Source of the DNA: Nitzschia sp. pyKryTriq1
Taxonomy: Eukaryota > Bacillariophyta > Bacillariophyceae > Bacillariales > Bacillariaceae
Assembly (NCBI GenBank): GCA_956465555.1
Contig: OY101129.1
Coordinates: 1,178,001-1,242,000, forward strand
Direction of reading: 5' to 3'
DNA: 64,000 bases
Shown piece by piece: positions 31,732 through 43,024 of the stretch. The translations under genes were made by a program, and so were the position numbers. Each line of letters starts with the position of its first letter. The stretch's first letter is position 1. Under the pieces are notes generated by a model. It searched no databases. It saw only the letters and a program-made list of their open reading frames with translations, and was not told the DNA's origin.

Positions 31732-32586
31732 TGTTTCTCCTATCGGTATCCAAGATCCATATGTGACGTCACTGTCCGACCGTCTTCCGTCAACGACCGA
31801 TACCGGAGCCATAATGCTCTCATCACCACTAGTCTCATAAATCTACTAAGCTCCTCTTATTGATTTACTTCACACGTAGTGACAGAGCTTAGTGATTTTC
31901 TTGGTTTTGACCATGATGTCCTCCCGTATTCCCAGTGTCAAAGACATTTACTTCCAGCACAAAGTGCTCACTCGTCTCCACGGTCAACCTGTGTACGAGT
32001 CCCTACAAACTCTCCTCACAGAACTCAAGGCAAACGCCAGTTCTGTGCCCACCACCATCGGTGGTGGACTATACGGTCATTTGGGCCTAATTTTGTCCGA
32101 TGTCCGGTACGCCACGCTACCTAACACTGTCCCATGGGTGTCCCCAGCGAACCCAGGACCATTCGTCCCCCCCGCCAATGGCACGGGCCCTCAAATTGAA
32201 GCGGCCAAAGCCCAAGTCCGCATGAAACGTTCCAAAGCCTTCGACATGCGGTATCATTGGCTCAAAGACCGCATTGCCCAAAAACAATTTCACCTCTACT
32301 GGGCACCCGGTCGCCTCAACAAAGCAGACTACTTCACTAAACACCACCCACCTTCCCATCACAAACTCATGCGCTACCAGTATCTACAACGTCCTGAAGC
32401 CAACACAGTCACGACTCATATGCGAGGGTGTGTTTCTCCTATCGGTATCCAAGATCCATATGTGACGTCACTGTCCGACCGTCTTCCGTCAACGACCGAT
32501 ACCGGAGCCATAATGCTCTCATCACCACTACTAGTCTCATAAATCTACTAAGCTCCTCTTATTGATTTACTTCACACGTAGTGACA
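31732..32586 (+). mobile_element. Mini Copia-type LTR retroelement (CoDi-like), non-autonomous
   Basis: A fossil element of 855 bp, ends TG...CA, flanked by a perfect 5-bp target-site duplication GTACA (31727-31731 and 32587-32591). LTRs are 31732-31884 (153 bp) and 32431-32586 (156 bp); they differ by one short indel only, so insertion is recent. The interior 31885-32430 keeps a Gag-like part (LTRLHGQPVYESLQTLLTEL) and a Copia RNase H-like end (HLYWAPGRLNKADYFTKH). Protease, integrase and most of reverse transcriptase are absent, so it is broken and could only move with help from a full relative. The Gag and RNase H wording is that of diatom CoDi elements as I recall them. Confidence 0.92.
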
Positions 32587-32591
32587 GTACA

Positions 32592-33405
32592 CGCTGTGCC
32601 CGGTACGTACCGGTACGGGTAGTGTGTCAAAATAACTACCGGTACAGCAGGTAGCTGGTACAAGTACAAGTACAAGTACAAGTACTGTGCTCGTATGTAT
32701 GGGAGTGACCGCCCTCCGTATTGCTTGTCATGCGTTTTCAATGGAGGCGATTGAATGCGGCCGCGACACAGAAGAACGCCATCTCGTTGTTGTACCTTAT
32801 TGTACTACTCCTACTATAGAGTAGTATGCATGAATCATCATCTCAATCGATATTATAATAATAAAATGAGAAATAGAGCACTTTCACGAAAGCCCGTAAT
32901 AATTAAAATAACGACCGAAAACTGATTGATTCGGGGGGCTTTTACGGTGGTAGTAGTATTAGCAGCAGCAGTAGTAGTAGAGTAGACCTACTATTTTGTT
33001 TATTAGGAGTATAGTAGTACTAGTAGTACTATTGCTACTACTAGTACTACAAGTAGTAGTATATCGTAAAACAGCGAAAAAGTGCACTGTCTAATTTAGT
33101 TACTAGTACCTCGACGGTCGAGAGCAATAATTGATCTCCCTTCTGCCGGAACGAGAGTAGCCGTAGTACTACTACTAGTAGAGCAGTAGTAGCGAACAGA
33201 TAGATTCCCCCGAAACGTAAGAGTTGTTTTTAAAAAGGTGTTGTCGTTGCTGCCACAATATTACAACCCACATGCATGGCGCTACGCTACTGTCACAAGT
33301 CACAATGATCATTTACTAATAGTATTACTAGTAGTAGTAGTACTGGGAGATCTTGCGAGGAATTCTGTCGCATCGTGCTGGTCTCCGACAAACGAATCAT
33401 TTTTT
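32592..33405. other. Intergenic region dominated by GTAC and TAG/CTA motifs
   Basis: GTACCGGTAC-like and ACAAGT repeats at 32600-32690; TAG/CTA triplets with strand switches at 32950-33062 and 33165-33190. No gene. A 22-codon poly-triplet tract near 33310-33345 belongs to the same class. Confidence 0.5.
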
Positions 33406-35547
33406 TCATGGTGGTTGACAGTGCCTATAGGTCGATTGAAAGAGTTGCTTGCTCTTATTCTTGAAAGGAGCTTTTCCAGCAGCAGCATCAGCCGGCGTTC
33501 GGGGCAATGCCGGAACAAAACTGTAATTCTCCGCCTTGACACGTTTCACAAAATCCAGACTCTTTGAATGGACAAATATTCCCAAATTATCATCCCCATC
33601 ACCACCAGCAGCAGTATTACATTGCTCCGCCGCCGTGGGTCCATATTGTGCAATGTCAAAGACGGAATACCAACAATTGGGATCGGGTTTGCACCGCAAA
33701 TCTGTATAATCGACCACATACTGGGTATAATCTTGATCCAACAACAATCCCATGGCAAAATGCCAAAAGATTTGATCGCCCCATTTGTATTTAAAGAATC
33801 CGTTGGGATATTCCGAAAGAAAGGTGGCAAATTCCAACAGCCATGGCGATGTAAAGTATTCGACCTTGCCAATCAAAAAGTTTCCATAATACTGATCCGC
33901 ATCGCGTTGAATTTCGGGTGAGGCACTGGAACACACTTGTTTCCTCCATGGATGATGATGATCATCATCATCATCACGATGAGAAGGATCATGGTGCTGG
34001 GTGGCGTTGACGCGTGCTGGATTGGACCAGGAATACAGTTGTTGGTGGTTGTTATCGTGGTTGTTTACTTCCCGCAGGAATTCCTGGACAGCGTCCAGTA
34101 TCCCCGGCGCACACGATCCATCTCCTTTCGGATGATATTCTGCCGCATGGGCAAACACGGCGCCCTTGTTTTGCATATCCTGCAGCAAATAAAAGGATGG
34201 AGACTTGCGAAACATAATGTCGGTATCCATTTTCAAAAAGTAATCATATTCTTGGAGTATACTCAAGTGCAACATTTCTTGAGTGTACCATCGACATCCT
34301 TGCAAATACCTCAATCGTGCCGAACATCCCGGTGGTCCATCCTTGCGATCCTCCAGACGGGTCCAATTGCGACGTACATAGCGAGGGTATTGCACAAAGG
34401 TAGTGGCCAGATAAATTCGGATGGTGGATGATGACGGGGTAGCACCAAGAAGGGCGGTATTGGTGTAGTTGTATTGCGTGGTAATGAGTGTGCTTCCGTC
34501 CAAATTGTACCATGTTCTGGTACTAGTAGTAGCACTATGGTTGTTGGAAAGATTCAAACATCGGGCGAATCGTTTCGTATTCCAACGTTTATCTTCGTCT
34601 TGAATGACTAACAGCATATCCATTCCCTGTGGATGCAAGAACCATTCCCACTGATTGGGCAAGTTGTTACAAATTTGATCTCTTGCTTGGGCCAAATGCT
34701 GTCGATTCTTTGGAGCTAGCGCAATGGTAACCACAATGCCTTTGGGAACAACAACAAGATCATCAATAGGAGCAGCAACAGCAGCAGGGTCAATATTGTT
34801 CGAGTTCCTCGAGGAAAAGGTGTTACTGGTTTGTACAATAGTACCAGTAGTACTGGTAGTACTCGTACTCGTACTAGGATTGGTGATTGTTGCTGATGAT
34901 GCTAGTACTGGTGGTAGTGCTGGTGTGCCATCCATTGTTCGGATGGTTGGCATTGTCGGAAAAACGGAGGAAATTAGACATCCATTTTTCCATTGCAAGG
35001 TTGATGGGGAGATGGTTGTGCGATTACCACTGGTAGTACTACTAGTAGTAGTAGTAATAGTAGAATGAAGTATACTACTACTCGTGCTTGGCTGTAGTTG
35101 TTGCTGTTTTGGTGGTTGCGGCTGTGATAACAAAGTTGTTGCTGGGGAATAAGACCAAGACGATGACGATGCCGTTGATGTTCTTGCAGCATCATTCGTC
35201 ACGTCATACACGGGGCCATCAGAAATAACATTTTGCTGCTGTTGTTGTTGTTCTTGTTGTTGTTGCTGCTGCTTCTGGTGTTGCTGCTCCACATGAATAT
35301 GAGTATGAGCATTATTACTATTGTCACCGGTGGAAGTACCAGTACTCATACCAGCATCAGCAGTATCAGCATCAGCAGTATCAGTAATATCGGTCGTCGA
35401 CATGGACAGCAGCCCACCAAACTGCAGCAATACGGACAGAAAGACAACCAAAATCAACACCCCACGTAAGATCGTGCGTGTAGTCCTAGCATTAGTAGTA
35501 GTCCAGATGACTTTTCGAATACTCGATAGCGGTGTCATCATCTTCAT
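33406..35547 (-). CDS. GT15-like (Ktr/Mnt1-type) mannosyltransferase, type II membrane protein
   Basis: An intronless 713-residue frame. A short basic tail and one hydrophobic segment (ILRGVLILVVFLSVLLQFGG, about 27-46) give a type II Golgi anchor, followed by a long Thr/Ser/Gln-rich stem to about residue 260. The catalytic part has EYDYFLKMDTDIMF near 435-450 with a DxD motif, then YYGNFLIGKVEYFTSPWLL and NGFFKYKWGDQIFWHFAMGL near 560-620, which correspond to the F.I and GGF...WGD motifs of fungal GT15 alpha-1,2-mannosyltransferases. It probably extends glycans on secreted proteins in the Golgi. Acceptor and linkage are inferred from the family. A His/Asp insert sits within the catalytic part. 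Confidence 0.82.
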   Translation of the reverse strand: MKMMTPLSSIRKVIWTTTNARTTRTILRGVLILVVFLSVLLQFGGLLSMSTTDITDTADADTADAGMSTGTSTGDNSNNAHTHIHVEQQHQKQQQQQQEQQQQQQNVISDGPVYDVTNDAARTSTASSSSWSYSPATTLLSQPQPPKQQQLQPSTSSSILHSTITTTTSSTTSGNRTTISPSTLQWKNGCLISSVFPTMPTIRTMDGTPALPPVLASSATITNPSTSTSTTSTTGTIVQTSNTFSSRNSNNIDPAAVAAPIDDLVVVPKGIVVTIALAPKNRQHLAQARDQICNNLPNQWEWFLHPQGMDMLLVIQDEDKRWNTKRFARCLNLSNNHSATTSTRTWYNLDGSTLITTQYNYTNTALLGATPSSSTIRIYLATTFVQYPRYVRRNWTRLEDRKDGPPGCSARLRYLQGCRWYTQEMLHLSILQEYDYFLKMDTDIMFRKSPSFYLLQDMQNKGAVFAHAAEYHPKGDGSCAPGILDAVQEFLREVNNHDNNHQQLYSWSNPARVNATQHHDPSHRDDDDDHHHPWRKQVCSSASPEIQRDADQYYGNFLIGKVEYFTSPWLLEFATFLSEYPNGFFKYKWGDQIFWHFAMGLLLDQDYTQYVVDYTDLRCKPDPNCWYSVFDIAQYGPTAAEQCNTAAGGDGDDNLGIFVHSKSLDFVKRVKAENYSFVPALPRTPADAAAGKAPFKNKSKQLFQSTYRHCQPP

Positions 35548-36509
35548 GATCGATGGAGCATCACCGCAATATCATCACCATCATGATGATCATCATCATC
35601 GGTTACGAATACTTTTTACCGTATATGTTTGTATATTCTTGTTGCGATCGTCGAGAGAGGATAATATTACTACTACTACTAGTAGTAGTATTTATCTACC
35701 GGTAGCGATGTTCCCGCATTATCATCGGTTGCTTGCTAGCTAGTAGCTGCTGCTTGATGGTTTTCCAATCGCTCGCACGACGCGTGACTGACTGAATACA
35801 GTCGTGTATGATCCAATTGACCGTATGTACCCCTTTCACGCAAGACTCCAAGAACAATCCCTGCTATGATGTTCTTTCCCCAACAACAACAACATCCATT
35901 TTCATTTCAACCTACCGACCAGACCTGCACCATCAGTTAGAGCAAGGTGCCACATGTTGATATTGATTCTTGCCTCTACTAGCTAGTACTTGTTGTTGAC
36001 TGGGAACCAGCATGATCCATCGTCAAAAATTATTATTGCGTTCACCAATGAGGAGGAGTGCTGCGAGAGTTTCATCATAGACCACTGAACGAGGGCGGTA
36101 GCGACATCTTCGCGCAGCTACGAGGCCTATTCTATGCTTCAAGACCCCGGAACGAACAGGCCAGGGCAACACTGACAGTAGTCGTATAATTGGCAAGAAC
36201 ACTCCTCTACTAGCTAGAGCTAGGACGAGGTATCAGTAGTAGAGTAGCTACTTTCCTGCTTGTCGCGGTACTCTCTACGAGTAGCTAGTAGGACTAGTAG
36301 TAGTAGTAGTACCTGTAAAACCATTAATGGTGATTAACTATAGGGTAGTGGTGGTAAGTACCATTCTAGTAGGTATGCCATGGCGACTGTAGGGATGACC
36401 ACTCTCCTGGTAAAAAAGAACGAATAGTACACACAACAAGGGTCCTGTAAAAGAGTATTTTAACAACATATACTAGTACTCGTAGCTCGAAATTAACATT
36501 AAAATTTAA
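35548..36509. other. Intergenic region, 1 kb, no gene seen
   Basis: Contains ATC/ATG runs at 35570-35600, ACTAGTAG switches at 35680-35692 and 36290-36312, and several CTAGCTAG patches. No frame over 60 codons has coding character. Confidence 0.5.
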
Positions 36510-39304
36510 TCATGACTCCTTGTCGTCATTTTCCAACCGCTCTATTAGCTCTTTTTTGCTCCCGCTCACTCGAAGGCCCCGTTCTCGCAACTCATCCTTG
36601 AGCTGTAGCACCGTCATGCTAGCGTAGTCAGCAACATCATCAATGTCTTCCTCCGACAGGGAAGAAGAAGGATCCAATAATATTGATTCTTCACTCTCCA
36701 GTTGCATCAAGACTTCGTCCGATGGTTCTTCTGCATCAAAGTCTCCTCCCATGGCCATCGAGCCCAACTCGACAGCAGCACGGGCTTGACGGCCAAGCTC
36801 TTCCAGATCAATATCCCCTAAATCATACATGTCGTCGTCCTCCATGTTACCACTGCCACGAACGCTGCCAAGCAGTCCATCGTCGTCCTTCTCATCATCG
36901 TCCTCGTCAAATTCATCATCATCATCATCGTCGTCATCGTTGCCAGAGTTATTCTTCTCGTCATAAGCCTGGAGCATGGAAATGAGCTCGGATTTGTTGC
37001 CATACGCTTTGAGACCTCGGAATCGAAGTTCATCTTTGAGCTTGGCCACGGTCAAGACAGACCAATCTCGTTCAAACAATGCCTGCTTGCGAGCCGCACT
37101 CCCAGCACTAAGACTTGATGCTCCACTTGTGGCTACCATCATGCCATCAAAGCCTTGGAAGGATTCTTCCTCCTCTTCTTCGTAGTCCTCGTCATCCATG
37201 CCAAAGGTGGAGGTCTCTACCGCCTGTCGTGCAGCAGTAGCAAGATCCGTCAGATCTCCTTCGGGCAAGAAATCGTCCAAATCCTCATCGTCGTCGTCGT
37301 CGCCATCCTCATCGTACGCCTGTTCGGCTTCAAACTTATCCACCGCCGCGCGAGCGGCTCGTCCTAAAGCCTCCAAGTCCATTTCAACATCTTCTTCATC
37401 ATCTTCTTCTTCTTCCGCAGCCGCCTTTTGCAGCTCTTGGGCCAAGGCACCAGCCGCATCCCATGTCGCCTTGGCACCGTCATCTAGAATCGCCTCGTCT
37501 AGTCCCACAATTGTACCTTCTATTCCCTGTTGTGCCATTTCGACGGCGGCTAACCAATCTTCATCGCTATCGGCGTCCCCATCATCGTCTTCTTCTTCTT
37601 CTTCTTCGAGTTCCTGTGCAGCGGCTGCAGCAGCGGCTTCTTCGGCCTTACGCTTGGCTTCGGCTTCGGCGGCCAATCGCATGGCTTCTTCTTCGGCTTT
37701 TTTCGCACGTAAAATCTTGACCTCTTCCACAGCATTATTCAAATACATGGTTTTGAAATCCGCATAGGACATGGTAGAACGCAAGGATTCATTGTCGGGC
37801 GATTCAAATGCGAGTTGGACTGTCGCATCGTACGGAACCCTGATGGGTTGTTTGGCCTTGACTTCTTCGACAGCCTGTTGTAAATACATCGTCTTGAACT
37901 CGTCATAAGGCATCGTCATCATGGTGGATGAGGATGCTTGTTGATAGGCGAGCTGGGCAGTGGCATCATAAGGGACCGCGATATCGTCATCGGCACCAGT
38001 ATCATCAGTAGCAGCAGCACCAGTAGCAGGATCAATGGATACTCCATCGTAAAGTTCTTCCAAATCCAATGTTTGATCGGCTTGAGCAATGGCCGCATCC
38101 GCAGCTCCAATCGCCGACTCGGCTTCTCGAAGGATTCGTTGCAAATCTTGTTGGGATTCCAAAAAGGCTGCGGTCGCTTTTTCCACATCCATGCTCTCAC
38201 CATTGGTAGGAGTACTAGTAGAAGTGGAAGCATCCTCCGTTGTTGATGATATGGTCAGTTCTTGCAAGGCGGCTGCTCGTATGGTCGATTCTTGGACGGC
38301 CGCTATGACTTGAGATGCCAATTCTTTGGACAGGCCTCTCATTTTTTCATTGGTGGTCGCCATCTGAATCAACTTGGTGGCCGTATTGGTGACATCCCAA
38401 GCAATCCCGCCAACGGTTCGTAGGACATCACCGGCAACGCCTTGGGAAATGGCCACATAGGCGGCCGACAAGCCGGCAGCAGCACTGGTCACGACCAATC
38501 CTTTCGACGCCAAAAAGGCCAGCGTGGCCCCGGCCAAGGCCGCCCCCTTGATCGTATCGGCAGGTACGCCCGGTTGGACTTCGGTCAGTGGAGACTATAT
38601 TTCAAAAAGGAAAAGAAAATTAACACCATACCAAAAAAAGTAGAGAGCGGACGTCAGTTTCGTTGCACATTTTATATTTCACTTTTGCGACCTATTCTTT
38701 GCATGATCCATATCGAGCACGGAACTGCTGAATGCATGAAAGCAAGAATGTCGGATGCACTTACCCAAACTTCCTCCAGAAATCGAGCGGCGGCAGCATT
38801 GAGCTCTTCCTTTTGTTCCTCCGTCATGAATGGTTTGGGTGGAACCATCACTGGAGGTGGCGGTGGTGGTGGAGGAGGAGTTGGTTCCACTTCTTCCTCA
38901 TCTACAAATGCAAGTACTTCTTCTTCTTCTTCTTCTTCCGTTGCTTCCTCCGCCGCCATCTCTTCGGTAAAGTTAATTTCTCCTTCTTCCTCTTCGTCTG
39001 CAACATCTTCCTGTGCATCTCCTAATTTAGCAATGGGTGATGCAAAATAGGCTTCTTGTTTGTTGAGTACATCGCTAGGCGGAGGTTGATCCGGGGGATG
39101 GGGGGCAGCCTGCAGCAAAAAGGCAGGAACATCTCCTCGTTGTTGTCGTTGTCGTCTTTGTTGTTGTGATAATCTCGTATTAGCAATAAAGGACGAAGCC
39201 CGATGATGATTATAATAATGTTGATGTTGATGAAAGCAATTATTTTGTTCCACCGCCCATCCGGTCCATAACGCGAGTTGCAGCGCTGTCGTGGAGTACT
39301 TCAT
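36510..39304 (-). CDS. Plastid-type membrane protein with two C-terminal SAP motifs
   Basis: Exons 38765-39304 and 36510-38594, joined over a 170-bp intron in phase 0, give 874 residues. The N-terminus has a hydrophobic start (STTALQLALWTGWAV) and HRASSF|IANTR, an ASAF-like site with Phe at +1, suggesting plastid import; the signal is weaker than in the DUF2854 protein. A Pro run and acidic stretch follow. Residues about 192-225 are hydrophobic (GAALAGATLAFLASKGLVV and following), likely membrane-spanning. Two related repeats, VPYDATAQLAY...MPYDEFKTMYLQQAVEEVK and VPYDATVQLAF...MSYADFKTMYLNNAVEEVK, lie at about 385-465. SAP motifs are near 691-725 (LTVAKLKDELRFRGLKAYGN) and 833-868 (MTVLQLKDELRERGLRVSGS). 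SAP helices bind DNA or RNA in many proteins. Family not recognised. Confidence 0.75.
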
Positions 39305-40519
39305 GATATGCGGCTTGTGATGTTGTTTCTTGTGTGTAATATTATGAGAACTCACTTTGGGAGTGCGAAGGCGTTCGATAGCAATAGAGTACTCCTTTTA
39401 CTAGTAGTACAGCGTACTGTACTTGTACAGCGGTTTGTTGGGGATGGTTTCTTTTTGACGATGAGAATTCAATTCTACTAGTAGGAGTCAGAAATCCGCT
39501 TCGACCCGACAGCAATACCATGGTCGCTCTCGGTCTCGTCCTCGGCGTCCTTTTATTGCTTGTTTTCTTCGTACCGTAGATACTAATGTGCATACCGACC
39601 GGTATCAGTTGGATTTCGGATTTCGGATGATGACGTTGTTGACGTTGTTTTGTTTGGAGGATTTTTTGAACGTCGACTGACTTGTCCGACCACTCCAGTT
39701 TGAACAAAAAAGATCGCGGGACGTCACTCGACACAAACCCGGATATGAATGTCCTTCACCCCGTGCATGTCAGTCTTGCCACGTTTGAGTGAAAAAATAC
39801 GTCTAGTTGATTAATTGGACCAAGGAATCGTTCAAATCATGGCCAGCAGCACACCCCTCGTAGTGGAGGGGCAAGTAGGGCACGCAGAGAGTTTGGATGT
39901 CCTGTGAAGTAAGGATCGCTTCTAGATGAAATGCATTAGTCTTGACAGCGGTGTCACGACTAGTTGGAACGCTATGACGTCACTCAGTGTCAGGCTGACT
40001 CCGACAGGAAGGAAGGACAGACCGATGACGTCGACAGGACACCGCACCGCCACTCCAGTTTGAACAAAAAGCACAGGATGACATGATTCTTTTACGAACC
40101 TACTCTGTACTACCGGTACCCAGTACCAGTACTGTACATACCAATAATAGGGTACAGGAGGGCGGGGGGGCAACCACGCGATTTATACGTATGATACGTC
40201 ATTCGGCTTCACTGTACATAGTGCGCGCGGTACACACTAAAATAATAGCACTTTGGGATAAAGTAGCATAAAACGGTTCTAAGTCTTGAGCTAAAAAGTT
40301 TCACTCTTAGTTAATGTATTGAAATGGTACCGTAATGAATGAATCCTTGTCGAATCTGATCAAGAATCTTCGAGATTCCATTGGATCTTTTCCATTTCCA
40401 TCCGATCGGCGGAAATATCGGCATCTGATCGGCAGCATCGACGAGGATCTTACCGTCGCAATGTACCCACAAGATCTCGACGGAATCTTTCTACAATTCG
40501 TATCGTTTTCTTGTGCATC
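39305..40519. other. Divergent intergenic region with an old LTR fragment
   Basis: Upstream of the SAP protein gene and of the phytase-like gene. Apart from the LTR fragment at 39903-40045, it has GTAC-rich patches at 39410-39430 and 40105-40140 and ACTAGTAG at 39400-39485. No gene; the direct GTTTGAACAAAAA occurs at about 39695 and 40055. Confidence 0.5.
39903..40045 (-). mobile_element. Fragment of an LTR related to the 21457-22367 element
   Basis: Read on the minus strand, this stretch aligns with the first half of the LTR at 21457 and 22031 (GTGTCCT.TCGACGTCATCGG at its start, CGATCCTTACTTCACA at its end). It differs at many positions, so it is clearly older. No interior or second LTR lies nearby; a broken solo-LTR fragment is the simplest reading. 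Confidence 0.75.
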
Positions 40520-43024
40520 ATGATGATGATGATGAGACTTACGCAGCTATTGTTGTTTAGCTTGGGCCTTTTGCCCATGACAGGCCATGCCATGGTATGG
40601 AACCGTGTTTCGACCTTCTTGGCGTGCCAGCAGTTCGACCCGGCTTGCAACGATTCAACCGAAACAGTTGCTGAGATTGTGTCGGCCACGCCTGACGGAT
40701 CAACATTAGTCTACACGGATTCTCCTGGCGAACAGATCGGTTTCGTCGACATTACGGATGCCTCCATGCCCATGGCGGCTGGCAGACTCGCTATGTCTGG
40801 GGAGCCCACCTCCGTTACGATCACCCCTGACGGTATGTTCGCCTTGGTGGCGGTCAATACTTCGCCCAACTTTACCGACCCCTCGGGTATTCTGAGCGTT
40901 GTAGACATTGCAACCCAGACCATTGTCACCGAAATCGATATTGGGGGACAACCGGACTCCATTGCAATTTCTTCCGATGGTAACTACGTGGCCATTTGCA
41001 TGGAAAATGAACGCGATGAAGACCTGGGAGATGGTGTCCCTCCTCAGATGCCTGCCGGCTTTATTTGGGTCATTGATACCAATGGCGCTGGCGATCCGTC
41101 TACGTGGACGACGACTCGTGTGGAAGTGACCAATCTCGCGGACATGAAGTTCCCTGAAGATCCCGAGCCCGAGTTTGTCGACATCAATGCCAATAATGTG
41201 GCCGCGATTACCCTCCAAGAGAATAACTTCATTGTCCTGATTGACTTGCCAACGGCGACTATTTTGTCTTCTTACTCGGCCGGCGAGGTTGACTTGACCC
41301 AAATTGATATTGAAGCCAACAATCTTATCGATCAAACTAGTGGTCTTACTGCCGTGCCGCGCGAGCCGGATGGTGCCGCATGGATTGGAACCGACTTCTT
41401 CGCAGTCGCTAATGAAGGCGACTTGGAAGGGGGATCGCGTGGCTTTACCATCTACGCCCTGGACGGTACCGTGGTGTACGATTCAGGCAATTTGCTCGAA
41501 CACCTGACCGTCCGGTACGGACATTATCCCGAAGGACGTTCCGACGCCAAGGGCAACGAACCTGAAAACATCCTTTACTTGACGACCAGTGATGGCATGG
41601 GCTTTCTCGCCGTCAATTTGGAGCGAGCCGGTAGCACCGTTGTCTTTTCAGTACCTGATCCACTCGACATTGCTAACAACCCTCCGGTCTTTGCTCAAAT
41701 CTTACCGACCCTCTTGCGCCCCGAAGGAATCGTCGCGGTTCCCGGCCGAGATATGTTTGCCGTTGCCTGCGAAGAAGATGTCCGGGAGGACAAGATTCGT
41801 GGCGGCATTGTTCTGTTTGAATACCAAGAAGGAGATGTGCCAGACTATCCGGTGTTTGTTTCAGCGGATCGCGCCGACGGCACTCCCATTCCTTTTTCAG
41901 CCCTGTCCGGCTTGTCCGCTATGGCTGGAGACATGGAGACCCTATATGCCATTGCGGACTCGGCCTATATCAAGTCTCGAATGTTTGAAATCAATGTTGG
42001 CTCCTTTCCTCACATGGTCACAAAGGAAATTCCCATTGTCGATTCGAATGGCATCTTGGCCGCAGCCTTTCCCATGGACGCTTTTAATGGCTACATGTTG
42101 GTTAACGACGACGACATGACGGTCAACATGGATCAAGAAGGTATTGCCGCCAGCTACAAGGGCGGCTTCTGGATCGCTAATGAGGGAAGTGGGACTGTTG
42201 GTGACGCAGAACGTCCCGTTGAAATGAACAACTTCATCATCAAGGTTGATGAGAACGGTGTCGTTGAAGATCTCATCACATTGCCCGAAGAACTCAACGC
42301 CATTCAAGTACGATACGGCTTTGAAGGTGTCGCCGAAGAAGGCGATCGTTTGGTCGTTGTCGTTCAGCGTGAATGGGACGGCGACGAACACCCACGTATT
42401 GGTATTTACGATACAGTCGCCGGAGAATGGACTTTTGTCTACTATCCTCTCGATGCTGTCGAGTCTCCAAATGGAGGCTGGGTGGGTCTATCGGAGATTT
42501 CCTCTTTGGGAGGCGGCATTTACTTGGTCCTTGAGCGCGACGACCAAGCGGGCCCGGATGCTGCCATCAAGCGCCTTTACCAGATTGAAATCCCCTGCGA
42601 TATTTCCGCAGACACTGTCCTCACCAAGACTTTGGTCACGGATCTCTTGCCGACCCTGAAGACTACCAATGGATACGTTTATGAAAAGATCGAGGGTATG
42701 ACCGTCAATGCCGATGGCAAGGTTTACTTCAACAACGATAATGATGGTGTCGACGACAATGCGGGTGAACAGTACATGTTTGAACTGGACGGTTTGGGCT
42801 TGACCATGGCCGATCCCCTCGTGTGCCCAACACGCGCGCCGTCCGAAGCACCTCCAACTACATCGCCCCCATCTGGATCGCCCCCATCTGGATCGCCTCC
42901 AACTGAATCGCCTCCAACTGCTGGAGGAGATGGAAGTGCTGCTGCTGCTGGATCATTTGGTTGGACGTTCCCGATCATGATCGTCATTGGAACATTGGCC
43001 ATCGTTGGCCAAGGTAGTTGGTGA
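40520..43024 (+). CDS. Secreted phytase-like esterase with beta-propeller, membrane-anchored
   Basis: The first ATG of a run of five is at 40520, giving up to 834 residues. The N-terminus is a signal peptide (RLTQLLLFSLGLLPMTGHA). Residues about 50-400 have propeller-type repeats (GEPTSVTITPDGMFALVAV, QPDSIAISSDGNYVAICME), and the second half has the phytase-like esterase pattern: ALSGLSAM..DMETLYAIADS, DQEGIAASYKGGFWIANEG and RYGFEGVAEEGDRLVVVVQR. The C-terminus has a Pro/Ser repeat (SPPSGSPP) and a hydrophobic end (FPIMIVIGTLAIVG), suggesting a cell-surface or GPI-type anchor. Such a protein could release phosphate from organic esters outside the cell; this is inferred from family and location. 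No intron. Regulation by phosphate cannot be read from the promoter. Confidence 0.82.
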   Translation: MMMMMRLTQLLLFSLGLLPMTGHAMVWNRVSTFLACQQFDPACNDSTETVAEIVSATPDGSTLVYTDSPGEQIGFVDITDASMPMAAGRLAMSGEPTSVTITPDGMFALVAVNTSPNFTDPSGILSVVDIATQTIVTEIDIGGQPDSIAISSDGNYVAICMENERDEDLGDGVPPQMPAGFIWVIDTNGAGDPSTWTTTRVEVTNLADMKFPEDPEPEFVDINANNVAAITLQENNFIVLIDLPTATILSSYSAGEVDLTQIDIEANNLIDQTSGLTAVPREPDGAAWIGTDFFAVANEGDLEGGSRGFTIYALDGTVVYDSGNLLEHLTVRYGHYPEGRSDAKGNEPENILYLTTSDGMGFLAVNLERAGSTVVFSVPDPLDIANNPPVFAQILPTLLRPEGIVAVPGRDMFAVACEEDVREDKIRGGIVLFEYQEGDVPDYPVFVSADRADGTPIPFSALSGLSAMAGDMETLYAIADSAYIKSRMFEINVGSFPHMVTKEIPIVDSNGILAAAFPMDAFNGYMLVNDDDMTVNMDQEGIAASYKGGFWIANEGSGTVGDAERPVEMNNFIIKVDENGVVEDLITLPEELNAIQVRYGFEGVAEEGDRLVVVVQREWDGDEHPRIGIYDTVAGEWTFVYYPLDAVESPNGGWVGLSEISSLGGGIYLVLERDDQAGPDAAIKRLYQIEIPCDISADTVLTKTLVTDLLPTLKTTNGYVYEKIEGMTVNADGKVYFNNDNDGVDDNAGEQYMFELDGLGLTMADPLVCPTRAPSEAPPTTSPPSGSPPSGSPPTESPPTAGGDGSAAAAGSFGWTFPIMIVIGTLAIVGQGSW

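Noticed and set aside
40706-41335. 209-codon minus-strand frame
   Set aside because: Antisense shadow of the propeller part of the phytase-like gene.
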